Shown here piece by piece: positions 37,864 through 47,504 of a DNA stretch of 64,000 nucleotides. The DNA is taken from contig NZ_RQGA01000003.1 of NCBI RefSeq assembly GCF_004769575.1, positions 1,054,001 to 1,118,000 on the forward strand. The letters are read 5' to 3'. This DNA comes from Leptospira perdikensis (lineage in GTDB: Bacteria > Spirochaetota > Leptospiria > Leptospirales > Leptospiraceae). A program made the position numbers and the translations under genes. Below the pieces are notes generated by a model, which saw only the letters and a list, made by a program, of their open reading frames with translations, was not told the origin of the DNA and made no database searches. The first letter of the stretch is position 1, and each line of letters begins with the position of its first letter.

Positions 37864-38604
37864 TTATAATAAACCGGAAATCATTTCCCGTTTCCTTCCA
37901 AATCCTTTTTTCTTTTTGACAACAAACCCTAGTTCGGTGAGGTTTCTTCGTAAAAATCCTGCTGAGGAAAATGTCGCAAAGCTGGTTCCGGGCATAGATT
38001 TTTCACGCATTATTTTTAAAGTATCAAGTGACCACATATCCGGATTTTTTCCTGGTGAAAATCCATCTAAATACCAAGCTTGAATCGGAGGGAAATGAGG
38101 AAGGCAAACGCTAATGTCCCCCAAAAAAACTTTTAATGTGAACCGACTCCCATTGTCATTGTGGTCCCAAGAATAAGTCCAAAGATTCTCAATCTGGGTT
38201 TTTCTCCAAACGCTGATTGCATTTTCATAAGAACGAATTAAATCTTCGGACCAAAGGTTTTTGTTTGGATAACTTTTGTTCAGAGTTAAGAGTATATCTT
38301 CTGTTAGTGGGTACCCTTCCAAACTGACAAATTCAACAGAGGTTGGGTTTTTGAATGATTTCCAGGTATCCAAAGTAACAAACAGATTGAGTCCTGATCC
38401 AAATCCCAATTCACCAATATATAAAGTGGTTAAATTTTTCTGATCCAGCTTAGATTCAATTTCGTTCCCAGCCACAAATACATAATGGGATTCTTCAAAG
38501 CCACCTTGTTTAGAAAAATAAATATCATCAAACAATTTGGACACCGGGACTCCGTCCTTGAATTCAATGTCAACATTGGGTGGGTTCTTGGGAGTAGGGG
38601 GCAT
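37864..38604 (-). CDS. mnmD: tRNA (nm5(s2)U34) methyltransferase, MnmD (MnmC N-terminal domain)
   Basis: Residues FKDGVPVSKLFDDIYFSKQG and EESHYVFVAGNEI are the family opening; YIGELGFGSGLNLF is the SAM-binding motif; WYLDGFSPGKNPDMWS is the catalytic/recognition segment; MRLK-type ending MISGLL closes the domain. It uses SAM to convert nm5U34 to mnm5U34 in tRNA wobble positions. An upstream in-frame start at 38697 is possible, but ATG 38604 gives the standard N-terminus (246 residues) with AGGGGA 11 nt upstream. It forms an operon with the FAD-domain gene. Confidence 0.87.
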   Translation of the reverse strand: MPPTPKNPPNVDIEFKDGVPVSKLFDDIYFSKQGGFEESHYVFVAGNEIESKLDQKNLTTLYIGELGFGSGLNLFVTLDTWKSFKNPTSVEFVSLEGYPLTEDILLTLNKSYPNKNLWSEDLIRSYENAISVWRKTQIENLWTYSWDHNDNGSRFTLKVFLGDISVCLPHFPPIQAWYLDGFSPGKNPDMWSLDTLKIMREKSMPGTSFATFSSAGFLRRNLTELGFVVKKKKGFGRKREMISGLL

Positions 38605-39076
38605 ATAAGAAAGGGTATCCCCTATTTTTTGCGACTGGCTTACCTTGGAAACAGAATCTCGAAATTCAATCACTGAAAAAGGAAAGTCACTTACCAAATT
38701 AACTGAAGCCGAATCGATACTCGCTTTCCGAAGTCACTCGCATCCGAAAGAAACTCCCTCTCCATCGAAAGTCACTCACAAAGGTAACTCACTTTCCCAA
38801 TCTAACCTATCCAATCCCCCTCAAATCCCAATCTAATCTCCCTCAAAGATAGCCAACCCTTCCTACCAAACCTGAACTTGGAAAAACCAAGGTCAAACAG
38901 GTGTTTTCGAATCAACGTTTCCCCATCTCTCTGTTAAATTTCCTTCTGCAATCGCAATCCATTCGATTGGCGCACTCCAACAGATTACAATTCACTTGAA
39001 ATTATTATGTCTCATAAAAAAGACTTTCCAAATCGAGGGTACTTTGCATATTTTTCCCAGGTTCGGGGGCGATTCT
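38605..39076. other. 472-bp gene-free divergent region between mnmD and flhF, pyrimidine-rich on plus strand
   Basis: No convincing gene is present. The plus strand is strikingly C/T-rich. AAGTCACT-like units recur (in GGAAAGTCACTTACC, CGAAGTCACTCGC and CGAAAGTCACTCAC), followed by the direct repeat annotated separately. CCCTCAA followed by TCCCA also occurs upstream of fliI. Confidence 0.6.
38795..38847. repeat. Imperfect tandem direct repeat, G-rich on minus strand
   Basis: Two adjacent units start with TCCCAATCTAA (38795-38805 and 38826-38836) and end with CCCTCAAA; they are 31 and 22 bp long. On the minus strand this gives G-tracts GGG, GGG, GGGGG and GGG with partly long loops, so a G-quadruplex is possible but not consensus. 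Confidence 0.65.
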
Positions 39077-40417
39077 ATGGATTTTGTAAAAATCCGAGGT
39101 AAAGACTTACAAGACTGCATCATGCAGATGAAGATGAAATACGGTCCAGAGGCACATCTCTATGACCAACGAGTCATCACGGAAGGTGGACTCTTTGGAA
39201 CTGGTCTTATGGCCCAACGTATGTATGAAATCGATGTAGGTGTTCCTGAAAAACAAAACTCCAAAGAGAGAATTGAACGTAAGTTAAAGGATCTCAAAGA
39301 ACTCATCAAACAAAAACAAAGGACCGATTCCCTTCCGGAATCTGGCCTCGTTGCGATTGGATCAAACCATACTTCTGCCATTGGAGCCGGAACCTCTCCT
39401 ATTCGGAAAAAGAATATCGATGCGGTTCGGCCTTTTTCTGAACGTCGTCGGAGACAGAACCCCCCTGTTTACGAAGTGGAAGGCCATGAAGAAAGAACCG
39501 TTGGCCTTTCCCTTTCAGAAGCCAAAGACTCTATTCTCGAAGTTGTGACCCCAACCAAACCACAATCTCCAGAAAGACACCCTCATATCCAAAAACTCGT
39601 GGATCGATTGTTAAACGAAGGTATGTCTTTTAATTTCTTGGAAGAAATGGCTGTAGCACTTGAACGCAGATTGTCTGCAGTGGATCTCACTCGTTATGCC
39701 AATGTTACTGACAAAGCAGTCACTTATTTAGAAGAGAGAATTCAAATTGATTCGGACCTTTTCAGTGGAACTCCAAGGGGAAAACGGAAAATCATTTTCT
39801 TTGTGGGACCTACCGGGGCTGGAAAAACCACATCCATCGCAAAACTTGCTGCAAAGTACAGTTTGCACATGGGTAAAAAAGTTTCCCTTTATACAACGGA
39901 CAACTACCGCATTGCCGCCATCGACCAACTCAAGTTTTATGCAGATGCAATGGGATTGCCATTTTATGCAGCCAAGGATTTGCGTAAATGGAAGGAAACC
40001 ATTCTTCGTGATGGGTCCGAGCTTATCCTCGTGGATACCGCTGGTTACTCCCATAGAAAGTCAGAAAACCTGGAAAAACTTCAGGAATTCTACCAAGTTT
40101 TTGGGGAAAAGGATTATATTGAAACTGTCTTAGTGCTTTCCTCCACTGTATCCAAAGACAATGCCTTGGCAGTTGCAAACGCATACGAATCGGTCGGATA
40201 CAAAAGAATTTTATTAACTAAGCTAGATGAAGCAGAATTTTTAGGTTCTGTAGTGGAATTGGCCGATACTATTCACAGGGAATTCGCATTCTTAAGTGTC
40301 GGGCAGGATGTTCCTTTTGATATCCTAAATGCCTCGAAAAAACTTCTTGCAGAATGTGTGATTTTTCCTGAAAAATTGAAAGGGATAGCGGGCGAGGTCT
40401 TCGAAAAGACCGTGTAA
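39077..40417 (+). CDS. flhF: Flagellar SRP-like GTPase FlhF
   Basis: The 446-residue SRP-family GTPase directs placement of flagella at the pole, working with FlhG. The N-terminal B domain contains VKIRGKDLQDCIMQMKMKYG; the NG domain has the P-loop VGPTGAGKTTSIAKL, LYTTDNYRIAAIDQLKFYADAM, VDTAGYSHRK and LLTKLDEAEFLGSV. I chose ATG 39077 over an upstream TTG at 38996 because it gives the usual start (MDFVKIRG). In spirochaetes it should help set the subpolar position of periplasmic flagella. flhG follows 35 bp later. Confidence 0.94.
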   Translation: MDFVKIRGKDLQDCIMQMKMKYGPEAHLYDQRVITEGGLFGTGLMAQRMYEIDVGVPEKQNSKERIERKLKDLKELIKQKQRTDSLPESGLVAIGSNHTSAIGAGTSPIRKKNIDAVRPFSERRRRQNPPVYEVEGHEERTVGLSLSEAKDSILEVVTPTKPQSPERHPHIQKLVDRLLNEGMSFNFLEEMAVALERRLSAVDLTRYANVTDKAVTYLEERIQIDSDLFSGTPRGKRKIIFFVGPTGAGKTTSIAKLAAKYSLHMGKKVSLYTTDNYRIAAIDQLKFYADAMGLPFYAAKDLRKWKETILRDGSELILVDTAGYSHRKSENLEKLQEFYQVFGEKDYIETVLVLSSTVSKDNALAVANAYESVGYKRILLTKLDEAEFLGSVVELADTIHREFAFLSVGQDVPFDILNASKKLLAECVIFPEKLKGIAGEVFEKTV

Positions 40418-40452
40418 CCAAGTTCGTTATCCTTTAGGCCGTAGGGGTAACG

Positions 40453-41376
40453 ATGGACCAAGCTGCAAATCTTAGAAAGCTCACTGAAACTGGTACTGGT
40501 TTAAAACTTGTTCAACCCCAGGATGCAGTCAAAAAAACCAAAATCATCGCGGTTGCTTCTGGCAAGGGTGGTGTTGGAAAAAGTACTGTATCCGTAAACC
40601 TTGCTATCTCCATTGCAAAAACAGGACTCAAGGTTTTAATTTTCGATGGTGACTTGGGTCTTGCCAACGTTAACGTTCTTCTTGGTATCATTCCGAAATA
40701 CAATTTATATCATGTGGTGAAAGGCCATAAATCCCTCAAAGACATCGTAATCTCCACTCCAGAAGGTGTGGACATCATTGCTGGTGCTTCCGGTTATTCA
40801 CAACTCGCAAACCTCAACGAAACACAAAGAAATAATTTAATCAAAGGATTCGCGGAACTTGATCGTTATGATGTGATGATCATAGACACAGGTGCGGGAA
40901 TTTCGGCCAATGTCATTGGCCTTGTGATGCCTGCGGATGAAGTGATCGTAGTCACCACACCAGAACCTACTTCCATTACAGACTCTTACGGACTGATTAA
41001 ATCCATCGTGTCCCAATCCAAAGACAAAAATCTCAAAATCATTGTCAACCGTGTGCGTTCTGCCATTGAAGGGAAAAAAGTTGCTGACCGTGTCATCGAT
41101 ATCTCCGGCCAATTTTTAGAAGTCCAAGTAGAAAACTTAGGATTTATTTTCCAAGATGAAGAGGTTGAGAAGTCCATCAGGGAACAAAAGCCGTTCATCA
41201 TTGGCGCCCCCCGCTCAAAAGCTGCCGCTTGCCTCACAAGAGTCACCCACACCCTCTTACAAACAGAAGGTGGTTATGATGATGAGGAAGGTCTTACCGG
41301 TTTCTTTAAAAAATTCTTTAGCTTCGTTGACTTCAAAGAGAAGGAAATGGAAGAAAAGATGGAGGAAGATAACTAA
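40453..41376 (+). CDS. flhG: MinD/ParA-type ATPase FlhG (FleN/YlxH)
   Basis: The 307-residue deviant Walker ATPase has [15 protein letters not shown] (37-45 plus), [32 protein letters not shown] and [17 protein letters not shown]. It controls flagellar number and stimulates the FlhF GTPase. An N-terminal ~25-residue extension ([11 protein letters not shown]) resembles the FlhF-activating DQAxxLR motif of FlhG proteins: DQAANLRKL is visible at residues 2-10. A membrane protein gene begins directly at its stop. Confidence 0.94.
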   Translation: MDQAANLRKLTETGTGLKLVQPQDAVKKTKIIAVASGKGGVGKSTVSVNLAISIAKTGLKVLIFDGDLGLANVNVLLGIIPKYNLYHVVKGHKSLKDIVISTPEGVDIIAGASGYSQLANLNETQRNNLIKGFAELDRYDVMIIDTGAGISANVIGLVMPADEVIVVTTPEPTSITDSYGLIKSIVSQSKDKNLKIIVNRVRSAIEGKKVADRVIDISGQFLEVQVENLGFIFQDEEVEKSIREQKPFIIGAPRSKAAACLTRVTHTLLQTEGGYDDEEGLTGFFKKFFSFVDFKEKEMEEKMEEDN

Positions 41377-41850
41377 GTGCTAATCGGATTTGTACTGGGA
41401 TTTGCCGTTCTTGGCGCCATTATCAGTTCCGTGTGTGGATTTCTTGTTGGAAATCGGCTTGGTTATATCTTTTTTGTCTCACTGATATCCACATTCGCTT
41501 TCGGCGGTTTGGGATTCGGTGTTTTCACTGTTTTACAAAAGAAAGTCCCTGAATTTTTAGAATTTCTAAGCGTATTTTCCATTGGTGGATTCGGCGGAGA
41601 AAGCCATTCCGATGACTTTGACCACGAACACGGTGGAATGGAGCCTTCTCGTTCTGAGTCCATGGGTTCTGATGATTTTGGGGTTCAACAGGTGGGCGAT
41701 ACCGCTATGGATGCCAAACTTGCTATGGCCAAGTCAGGAAAATTCGGAGATCACATCATCGTGGATAAAATTGCGATCAAAAACGAGCCAAAACTCATGG
41801 CAGAAGCCATTCGTACCATGATGGCCAAGGATGATCCCCAAGAGGGTTGA
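41377..41850 (+). CDS. Small membrane protein in flhF-flhG-sigma cluster
   Basis: The 157-residue protein starts at a GTG that directly follows the flhG stop. Two hydrophobic helices (about 2-25 and 28-50) lead into an acidic/His-rich tail (HSDDFDHEHGG) and a helical end. No family recognised. Position between flhG and the flagellar sigma factor suggests a role in flagellar assembly or its regulation, by context only. Confidence 0.68.
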   Translation: MLIGFVLGFAVLGAIISSVCGFLVGNRLGYIFFVSLISTFAFGGLGFGVFTVLQKKVPEFLEFLSVFSIGGFGGESHSDDFDHEHGGMEPSRSESMGSDDFGVQQVGDTAMDAKLAMAKSGKFGDHIIVDKIAIKNEPKLMAEAIRTMMAKDDPQEG

Positions 41851-41951
41851 AAAATTACCGTTTTTAGAGGACATAAGAAAAAATCCTCTTGTAATTTCCC
41901 TTTCTATACGATTTTTTCTATAAAGTAAGAGATTCCGTACTTCGGTTCCCT

Positions 41952-42752
41952 ATGTCAAGATTGCTAGACAAATACAATCAGTTTGATGAGACAGATCTTT
42001 GGAAAAAATACCGTGTCACAAAGGATGCGGAGATCCGAAGTTACCTTGTTGAAAAATATTCACCTCTCGTCAAACACGTGGCTGGGCGGATTGCGATCGG
42101 TATGCCTCAAAATGTTGAGTTTGAAGACCTCGTCAGTTATGGCGTCTTTGGTCTGTTAGATGCCATAGAAAAATTCGACCCTTCTCGTGAAATTAAATTC
42201 AAAACTTATGCGATGACTCGAATCCGTGGGTCCATCTTTGACGAACTTAGAAGTGTGGATTGGATTCCACGTTCCATTCGTCAAAAAGCAAAACAGCTAG
42301 AAAACATCATTGCCATGCTTGAGAATAAGGAAGGCAAAAAAGTAGATGATGAAGAGATCGCTAAAGAACTCGGCGTCTCGATGGAAGAATACAATTCACT
42401 CCTCGCAAAACTTTCTGGAACCTCTCTTGTCTCTTTAAATGATATTTGGTTTCTCGGTGATGAGAACGATGAAGTTTCCTTCATGGAAACTCTCGAATCT
42501 CCGATGAACATGAACCCAGACAATATCATCGAAAAAGAAGAAATCAAAAACGTAATCGTGGAAGCCATCCAGTCGTTACCAGAGAAAGAAAAGAAAGTGA
42601 TCGTTCTCTATTATTATGAAGACCTCACTCTAAAAGAAATTGGTGAAGTTTTGGAAGTTACGGAATCAAGAATTTCGCAACTCCATACAAAGGCAGTCGC
42701 AAGACTCCGCAGCAAACTCTCTAAAGTAAAATCCGCGATCCAAAAAAGGTAA
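41952..42752 (+). CDS. fliA: FliA/WhiG-family RNA polymerase sigma factor (sigma28)
   Basis: The 266-residue sigma factor has region 2 ([40 protein letters not shown] block: [18 protein letters not shown]), [20 protein letters not shown], a region 3 helix pair, and region 4 [21 protein letters not shown]. This is the FliA/WhiG/SigD pattern and length. It would transcribe late motility genes. The gene lies downstream of flhF-flhG as in several Gram-positive and spirochaetal clusters. Confidence 0.93.
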   Translation: MSRLLDKYNQFDETDLWKKYRVTKDAEIRSYLVEKYSPLVKHVAGRIAIGMPQNVEFEDLVSYGVFGLLDAIEKFDPSREIKFKTYAMTRIRGSIFDELRSVDWIPRSIRQKAKQLENIIAMLENKEGKKVDDEEIAKELGVSMEEYNSLLAKLSGTSLVSLNDIWFLGDENDEVSFMETLESPMNMNPDNIIEKEEIKNVIVEAIQSLPEKEKKVIVLYYYEDLTLKEIGEVLEVTESRISQLHTKAVARLRSKLSKVKSAIQKR

Positions 42753-42758
42753 ACAGAT

Positions 42759-44750
42759 ATGTCTCTCACTGAATTTCTTACAGAGGAACTGAAAGAGTTC
42801 GACCGTAAGGAAAAAGAACAAGTGGAAGTCATTGCCGATACCATCGAAGAGTGTCTGGCAATTGCATCACAACACTTAGGTCGCAAAGTCCATGAAATTG
42901 ATTATACTATTCTAAAAAGAGGAAAGAAGTCTCTTTTCTTTTCGGAACCCTATCATATTCGAGCCTCTATCATTCCCGATGATATGCTTTTAGATGAACT
43001 TAGTCTTTTAGACGAACATCTAACGGGTGGTAGTGGGAAGTTGGTTTCTAAAGACTTAAAAGAACTAGTCACCCCTAAAAACAAGGATGGTCGGGTTACT
43101 GTAAAAATTTACAGAACAGGTGTATTCGTTACCGTTTACCCACCGAGTGGCGAAGGTCTTGTTATGACTATGGCGGATGTTTCCAAAAAACTATCCTTTC
43201 GTGGTGTGGCAGGTGTTGACCAAAACCTAGTTAATAAAATCCTTAAAGAGAAAAAAGGCGAACCTGTCCTTATTTCCAACCAAAAACCAAAGGCAGGGAA
43301 TGATTCAAGTTGCAACGTCGAAATTGCACAAGAGAATATGAGAGCTTTTGTAACCGTGTTTCCAGCAAGACCTGGTGGACGTGATTTAGAAGTATCCGAT
43401 ATCGTAGCAGCACTCAAAGGAATGGGTGTGGCTCATGGTCTCAAAGAAGATGATATTCGTAAAAGTTTAGATGAAGATATTATCAACAAACCTTTCATTG
43501 GTGCGGAAGGTGATTTCCCTGTGAATGGGAAAAATGCAGAAATCAAATACTATGTTCGCACAGAAAAGAAAATCAACTTTAAAGAAGACCAATCCGGTCG
43601 CGTTGATTATAAAGACTTAGATATGATTGAAAACGTTGTCGTTGGACAACTGTTAGCCGAAAAACTCCCGGCAGAAAAGGGAAAGTTTGGACGTAACTTA
43701 TTTGGGATGGTACTACCTGCTAAAGATGGTTTGGATACAGAACTCAAACAAGGAAAAGGAACCATTCTATCGGAAGACAAAATGCGTCTTACCGCCGAAG
43801 TCAACGGACAAGTATTATATGCTGCCGGTAGACTTTCTGTAGAAACCGTTTATCGCATTAATGGAGACGTGGGTGTTCGTACAGGTAATGTTACCTTCCT
43901 CGGTTCCATCATCATCACAGGAAACGTAGAAGATAACTATTCTGTAAAAGCTGCCGGTAACATTGAAATTTATGGAACGGTCCAGAAAGCCATCGTGGAA
44001 GCAGATGGTGATATCATCGTCCGCCAAGGAGTGACGGGAAGGGAAGAGGCACGTGTAGAATCCACGGGTGGAAACATTGTCGCCAAGTTCATCCAGAACG
44101 CCACTTGTATCACAGAAAAAGACATCATCGTCCAAGAAGGTATTTTACATTCTCATTTGATGGCTGGGGGAAAAATTTCCTGCAAAGGAAAACGAGGTCA
44201 GATTGTGGGCGGAACCATCCAAGCGGCCCAACTGATCTCTGCCAAAATCATCGGTTCTCAAGCCAATCCGCAAACCGATCTCATTGTAGGAAACAACCCG
44301 AAGATCCTAAAACAGATTCAGGAATACGAAGAGAAACGAAAAGAAAACCAGGACAAACTGGACCAACTCACAAAAACCATGCGCACCCTAAAAGCAAGGA
44401 AAGAGGCCGATCCAGCCAGCTTTACCTCGGAACAGGACGCCCATTTGCAAAAATTGGAAGCAGGGACCAAAAAACTCGACAAACGGATCGCTGAGGCCGG
44501 AAAGGACATCCAAACTCTAACCGAATACATGGATGAGCAGGCTGCCAATGGCCGTATTTCGGTCGAGAAGACCATTTTCCCGGGTGTTACCATCCGCATC
44601 CGCAATGCTGAGTTCAAACTCCGCCACGAGACCAAAGCCAAGACCTTTTTCGAAGAAGAGTCTCAGGTCCGTAGCGCACCATACGAAGATCCAGACGAAG
44701 CGAAAAATGACTGGAGAAAAAAGAGAGGGCGTGGTAAGTCTAAGAATTAA
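42759..44750 (+). CDS. FapA (DUF342) family protein
   Basis: The 663-residue protein has an N-terminal Jag-N-like segment ([15 protein letters not shown]... [12 protein letters not shown]), then the DUF342/FapA body: [51 protein letters not shown], and a right-handed beta-helix with Gly-rich turns ([32 protein letters not shown], cited as short stretches of one repeat region at about 370-500). A coiled coil at ~515-580 ends in a basic tail. Function of FapA proteins is unclear; a link to flagella or cell polarity is suggested by its position after the sigma factor. Confidence 0.88.
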   Translation: MSLTEFLTEELKEFDRKEKEQVEVIADTIEECLAIASQHLGRKVHEIDYTILKRGKKSLFFSEPYHIRASIIPDDMLLDELSLLDEHLTGGSGKLVSKDLKELVTPKNKDGRVTVKIYRTGVFVTVYPPSGEGLVMTMADVSKKLSFRGVAGVDQNLVNKILKEKKGEPVLISNQKPKAGNDSSCNVEIAQENMRAFVTVFPARPGGRDLEVSDIVAALKGMGVAHGLKEDDIRKSLDEDIINKPFIGAEGDFPVNGKNAEIKYYVRTEKKINFKEDQSGRVDYKDLDMIENVVVGQLLAEKLPAEKGKFGRNLFGMVLPAKDGLDTELKQGKGTILSEDKMRLTAEVNGQVLYAAGRLSVETVYRINGDVGVRTGNVTFLGSIIITGNVEDNYSVKAAGNIEIYGTVQKAIVEADGDIIVRQGVTGREEARVESTGGNIVAKFIQNATCITEKDIIVQEGILHSHLMAGGKISCKGKRGQIVGGTIQAAQLISAKIIGSQANPQTDLIVGNNPKILKQIQEYEEKRKENQDKLDQLTKTMRTLKARKEADPASFTSEQDAHLQKLEAGTKKLDKRIAEAGKDIQTLTEYMDEQAANGRISVEKTIFPGVTIRIRNAEFKLRHETKAKTFFEEESQVRSAPYEDPDEAKNDWRKKRGRGKSKN

Positions 44751-44761
44751 GAGGGTTCCCG

Positions 44762-45052
44762 ATGATTCTAAACGAAAACTTCGCGAGTATCGCCCACCAC
44801 TACGATTTTGCACGTAGGGCCCAGGCAGAGAATCCTTTTACCCACCAAAACCAGGTGGTGGAATTGCAAAAGGTTGTGATCCAAACCCAAAACCGAGCCC
44901 AAACGGTTCCTGAGACAAAGTCGGGTAACCAGAGTTCGGCGGCGAAACCGAAACAAGACAAAGAAAATTCGGTTTATGCTTATTCCAAAGAGGGGGTCAT
45001 TTATGACAGACCCAATTTGGAAAGAGGATCTCGTTTTGATTTAAAAGCTTAA
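44762..45052 (+). CDS. Small hydrophilic protein in flagellar cluster, unknown function
   Basis: 96 residues, no signal or membrane helix, rich in Gln, Asn, Lys and Ser, likely disordered in the middle (TVPETKSGNQSSAAKPKQ), ending YDRPNLERGSRFDLKA. AAGAGGG provides an SD. It sits 11 bp after the fapA-like gene and before the DUF6115-like gene. No family recognised. Confidence 0.6.
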   Translation: MILNENFASIAHHYDFARRAQAENPFTHQNQVVELQKVVIQTQNRAQTVPETKSGNQSSAAKPKQDKENSVYAYSKEGVIYDRPNLERGSRFDLKA

Positions 45053-45099
45053 AGTTCTCACTCCGGAATGTTGTTGGAAATGTTCTGAAGGAGAGCGAC

Positions 45100-45975
45100 A
45101 TGGAACTCTTTTCTCTCGTTTTAATCAATATACTATTTTGTGGGATGATGTATGTATTCATCTCTGCCAAAGTTCAAAAGGCAGTCGGGGAATATTACGA
45201 TAAAAAATTAAACCGAGCCATTGATATGGCCACAGCGGAAACCATCAGAGAACTTGATGCTACCGTTGCAGTCATAGAATCAAAAATGGTAGCACTTCGT
45301 ACGATGATGGAAAAAGGGGAGGTGCTTGTAAAAGAATTCAAACATTACCAAAATTCTGGTCTTTCCATGAAATCAGAGTTAGTTCCTGATTTAACTGCTG
45401 AAGAAGAACCAACTCTTGATATCAAAGAACAAAGAACCGGAATTGGTAAAATTTACCAAGCAAATCAAATCCCCGTTCCGAGTGATGAAGTAGAAACCAC
45501 AGAAGGTGCAGTCAACCAAGCCTTCGGGAAATTAGGTAAAGCGGTCAAAGGAATTTTTGGAATGGAACCATTAACCACACCATCTGCAGAATCATTTGAT
45601 AATTTGGAAGTTCCTACTTTTCAACCTAAGATGAATTATACGGTAGGTGGGAATCCTTTTACCGAAGAAAAACCATCGGAATCCATTCGCAATGAACTTG
45701 TTGACGGATCAAAAAAACGAGAATTTTTAAACGAAGTATCCAAAGCCAATGACCCTGCTTTTGCGTCTTACCAAAAAATGAGTATGGAAAAAGTAGAACT
45801 TTCGATTGAGTCAGCATTAGAAGAATTACCTCCTTCTGCGACAAAGATTGATAAAGTGGTTCATCTCATCAAAAAAGGATACAAACATGATGAAATTTCA
45901 GAAGCCATGAATATTGGCATTCATGAAATTCATTTAATTGAAACGATTCGACTTGATCGATCTAGAAGAATCTAA
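45100..45975 (+). CDS. DUF6115/SwrB-like membrane-anchored coiled-coil protein
   Basis: The 291-residue protein has one N-terminal transmembrane helix (LVLINILFCGMMYVFI), a coiled coil (~35-85), a long variable middle, and a C-terminal helix-turn-helix-like end (KVVHLIKKGYKHDEISEAMNIGIHEIHLIETI). TM plus coiled coil plus this end is the layout of DUF6115 proteins such as B. subtilis SwrB, encoded after sigD in the flagellar operon, where SwrB promotes basal-body assembly. The assignment is by architecture and position, not by a verified match. Confidence 0.7.
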   Translation: MELFSLVLINILFCGMMYVFISAKVQKAVGEYYDKKLNRAIDMATAETIRELDATVAVIESKMVALRTMMEKGEVLVKEFKHYQNSGLSMKSELVPDLTAEEEPTLDIKEQRTGIGKIYQANQIPVPSDEVETTEGAVNQAFGKLGKAVKGIFGMEPLTTPSAESFDNLEVPTFQPKMNYTVGGNPFTEEKPSESIRNELVDGSKKREFLNEVSKANDPAFASYQKMSMEKVELSIESALEELPPSATKIDKVVHLIKKGYKHDEISEAMNIGIHEIHLIETIRLDRSRRI

Positions 45976-45987
45976 AAATATGTTTCC

Positions 45988-46272
45988 ATGTCTTCGTTTC
46001 CCATACTCAATGTAGGTTTTTCTAATGTAGTATTTGTTTCGAAAATTCTGACCATACTTCAAGCGGACTCTGCTGGTGCCAAACGGCTCCGCTCGGAAGC
46101 TAAATCGGAAAATAGACTCATTGATGCTACTGGTGGGCGAAAGACAAGATCCGTTCTCGTTTTAGATTCAGGCCATATCCTCCTCTCTGCCATCCGACCA
46201 GAAAGTTTATCCAAACGATTGGAAACTGGTGATAACCATATTGGCGAGGGAGAAGAGGAGTCTGAAGATTGA
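45988..46272 (+). CDS. remA: RemA-like (DUF370) regulator
   Basis: The 94-residue protein matches DUF370: [46 protein letters not shown] (one continuous conserved block) and [19 protein letters not shown]. In Bacillus, RemA is a DNA-binding regulator of matrix genes and is encoded just before gmk, as here. Overlap with the gmk start is 4 bp. Its role in a spirochaete is not known; it could regulate biofilm or surface genes. Confidence 0.87.
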   Translation: MSSFPILNVGFSNVVFVSKILTILQADSAGAKRLRSEAKSENRLIDATGGRKTRSVLVLDSGHILLSAIRPESLSKRLETGDNHIGEGEEESED

Positions 46273-46832
46273 AAGTAAATCCTAATTTATATATTATTTC
46301 TTCTGTAGCAGGTGGTGGAAAGTCTACCATTATCTCTGAATTACTAACAGAGTTCCCAGATTTTTATTTTTCCATATCCTGTACCACTCGGGAACCAAGG
46401 CCAGGGGATGTGGAAGGTAAAACCTATTACTTTCTTTCCATCGAGGAGTTTCAAAAACGAATCACCAATGGCGAGTTTTATGAATGGGCAGAAGTGCATG
46501 GCAATTACTATGGAACTCCCAAAGCTCCCATTTTAGATGCCATTCGTGATCATCGGGTAGCGCTTCTCGATTTGGATGTCCAAGGGGCAAAATCTGTAAA
46601 GGCACTCCGACCAGAATCTGTGACTATCTTTATTGAACCACCGAGCAGAGAGATTTGGATCGAAAGACTGATCCGTCGCGGAACCGATTCCAAAACCAGT
46701 ATCGAAAGAAGGATTGAAAATGGAATCAGAGAATTGGACGAAGCGCCAAGCTTTGATTATGTGGTTGTGAATGATCGACTCGAAGACGCCATTCGAGACG
46801 TTAAAACCATTCTTTTTCAAAAAGAATCTTAA
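46269..46832 (+). CDS. gmk: Guanylate kinase
   Basis: The 187-residue enzyme phosphorylates GMP to GDP. It has a P-loop-type [14 protein letters not shown], with Val-Ala in place of the usual Pro-Ser, [36 protein letters not shown] and [15 protein letters not shown]. The start is a TTG that overlaps the RemA-like gene; no in-frame ATG lies nearby. It converges on the FlbB-like gene with a 21-bp gap. Confidence 0.93.
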   Translation: MKVNPNLYIISSVAGGGKSTIISELLTEFPDFYFSISCTTREPRPGDVEGKTYYFLSIEEFQKRITNGEFYEWAEVHGNYYGTPKAPILDAIRDHRVALLDLDVQGAKSVKALRPESVTIFIEPPSREIWIERLIRRGTDSKTSIERRIENGIRELDEAPSFDYVVVNDRLEDAIRDVKTILFQKES

Positions 46833-46853
46833 ACCAAAAAAACAAAACGAGGA

Positions 46854-47504
46854 TTATGGTTCGTCGTTATCCTCATCGATACTTTTTCCATAATTAGGAA
46901 CGTTCCTTGCTCCGGCATCCAACCATTTATTAGAGATCACAGATCTTCTTTCTGCGGGAAACAAAGTGAGTAGGTAAGTCGTGATGGTCTGTCTTCCATC
47001 CTCTTCAGCATCTCTATCCATTTGTTCAAATACTTCAATGATATCGTAGTCAGGCCAATTGATTAACATATCTCTTGCCGATTCGGGAGGCATATTGGCC
47101 ACCTTGTTTGCGAGGACTTTTACTTTTTCAGCGCGGGCATTGTCTTTTTTCAACTTGTCCGCCATCTCTTTTTCTTTTCGTTGGATTCCTTCTTTTAATT
47201 CTTCCAAACGTTCTTTATCAGCATGGAGTGAAGAAGATTTTTCTTCTAACTCACGTTTCATTTGTTCTAGCTCTTCACGGTCAGCGATCAGTCTTTCTTT
47301 GGCTTTTTCCATCTCTAATTTTTCCAATTCGGTTGGTGAGAGAAGGTCTTGGTTTACAAGCCCTGCTTGTTTTTTTAGAAATGGTAAATAGTCTTCGGCG
47401 TTGATAACTTGGAAGTAATCAAAAACAAAAAACCCGATGGCGATTAAAAAGAAAATAAGAACGATTAAAAAGAAGGATCTTGTGCTATCAGTTACACTTG
47501 CCAT
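46854..47504 (-). CDS. flbB: FlbB-like flagellar collar protein (MotE/MgtE-N-like)
   Basis: The 216-residue protein has an N-terminal transmembrane helix (FFLIVLIFFLIAIGFFVF), a long charged coiled coil (~55-125) and a C-terminal MgtE-N-like helical domain (ANKVANMPPESARDMLINW, DYDIIEVFEQMDRDAEEDGRQ). This is the layout of MotE and of spirochaetal FlbB, the base of the periplasmic collar that is encoded after fliJ (flbA) in Borrelia. fliJ directly precedes it here, overlapping by 1 nt (TAATG), which strongly supports the call. Confidence 0.82.
   Translation of the reverse strand: MASVTDSTRSFFLIVLIFFLIAIGFFVFDYFQVINAEDYLPFLKKQAGLVNQDLLSPTELEKLEMEKAKERLIADREELEQMKRELEEKSSSLHADKERLEELKEGIQRKEKEMADKLKKDNARAEKVKVLANKVANMPPESARDMLINWPDYDIIEVFEQMDRDAEEDGRQTITTYLLTLFPAERRSVISNKWLDAGARNVPNYGKSIDEDNDEP

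Noticed and set aside
38645..38836. 63-codon plus-strand reading frame in the mnmD-flhF gap
   Set aside because: Low-complexity Ser/Thr/Pro composition produced by the C-rich repeats, no SD and no recognisable motif.
38750..38850. CRISPR-like array in the C-rich repeat region
   Set aside because: Only two unequal units with no palindromic repeat, no uniform spacers and no cas genes nearby.
41852..41951. Terminator or FliA promoter before the sigma factor gene
   Set aside because: A 6-bp stem (AGAGGA/TCCTCT) is too weak, and no TAAA-N15-GCCGATAA-type promoter is present.
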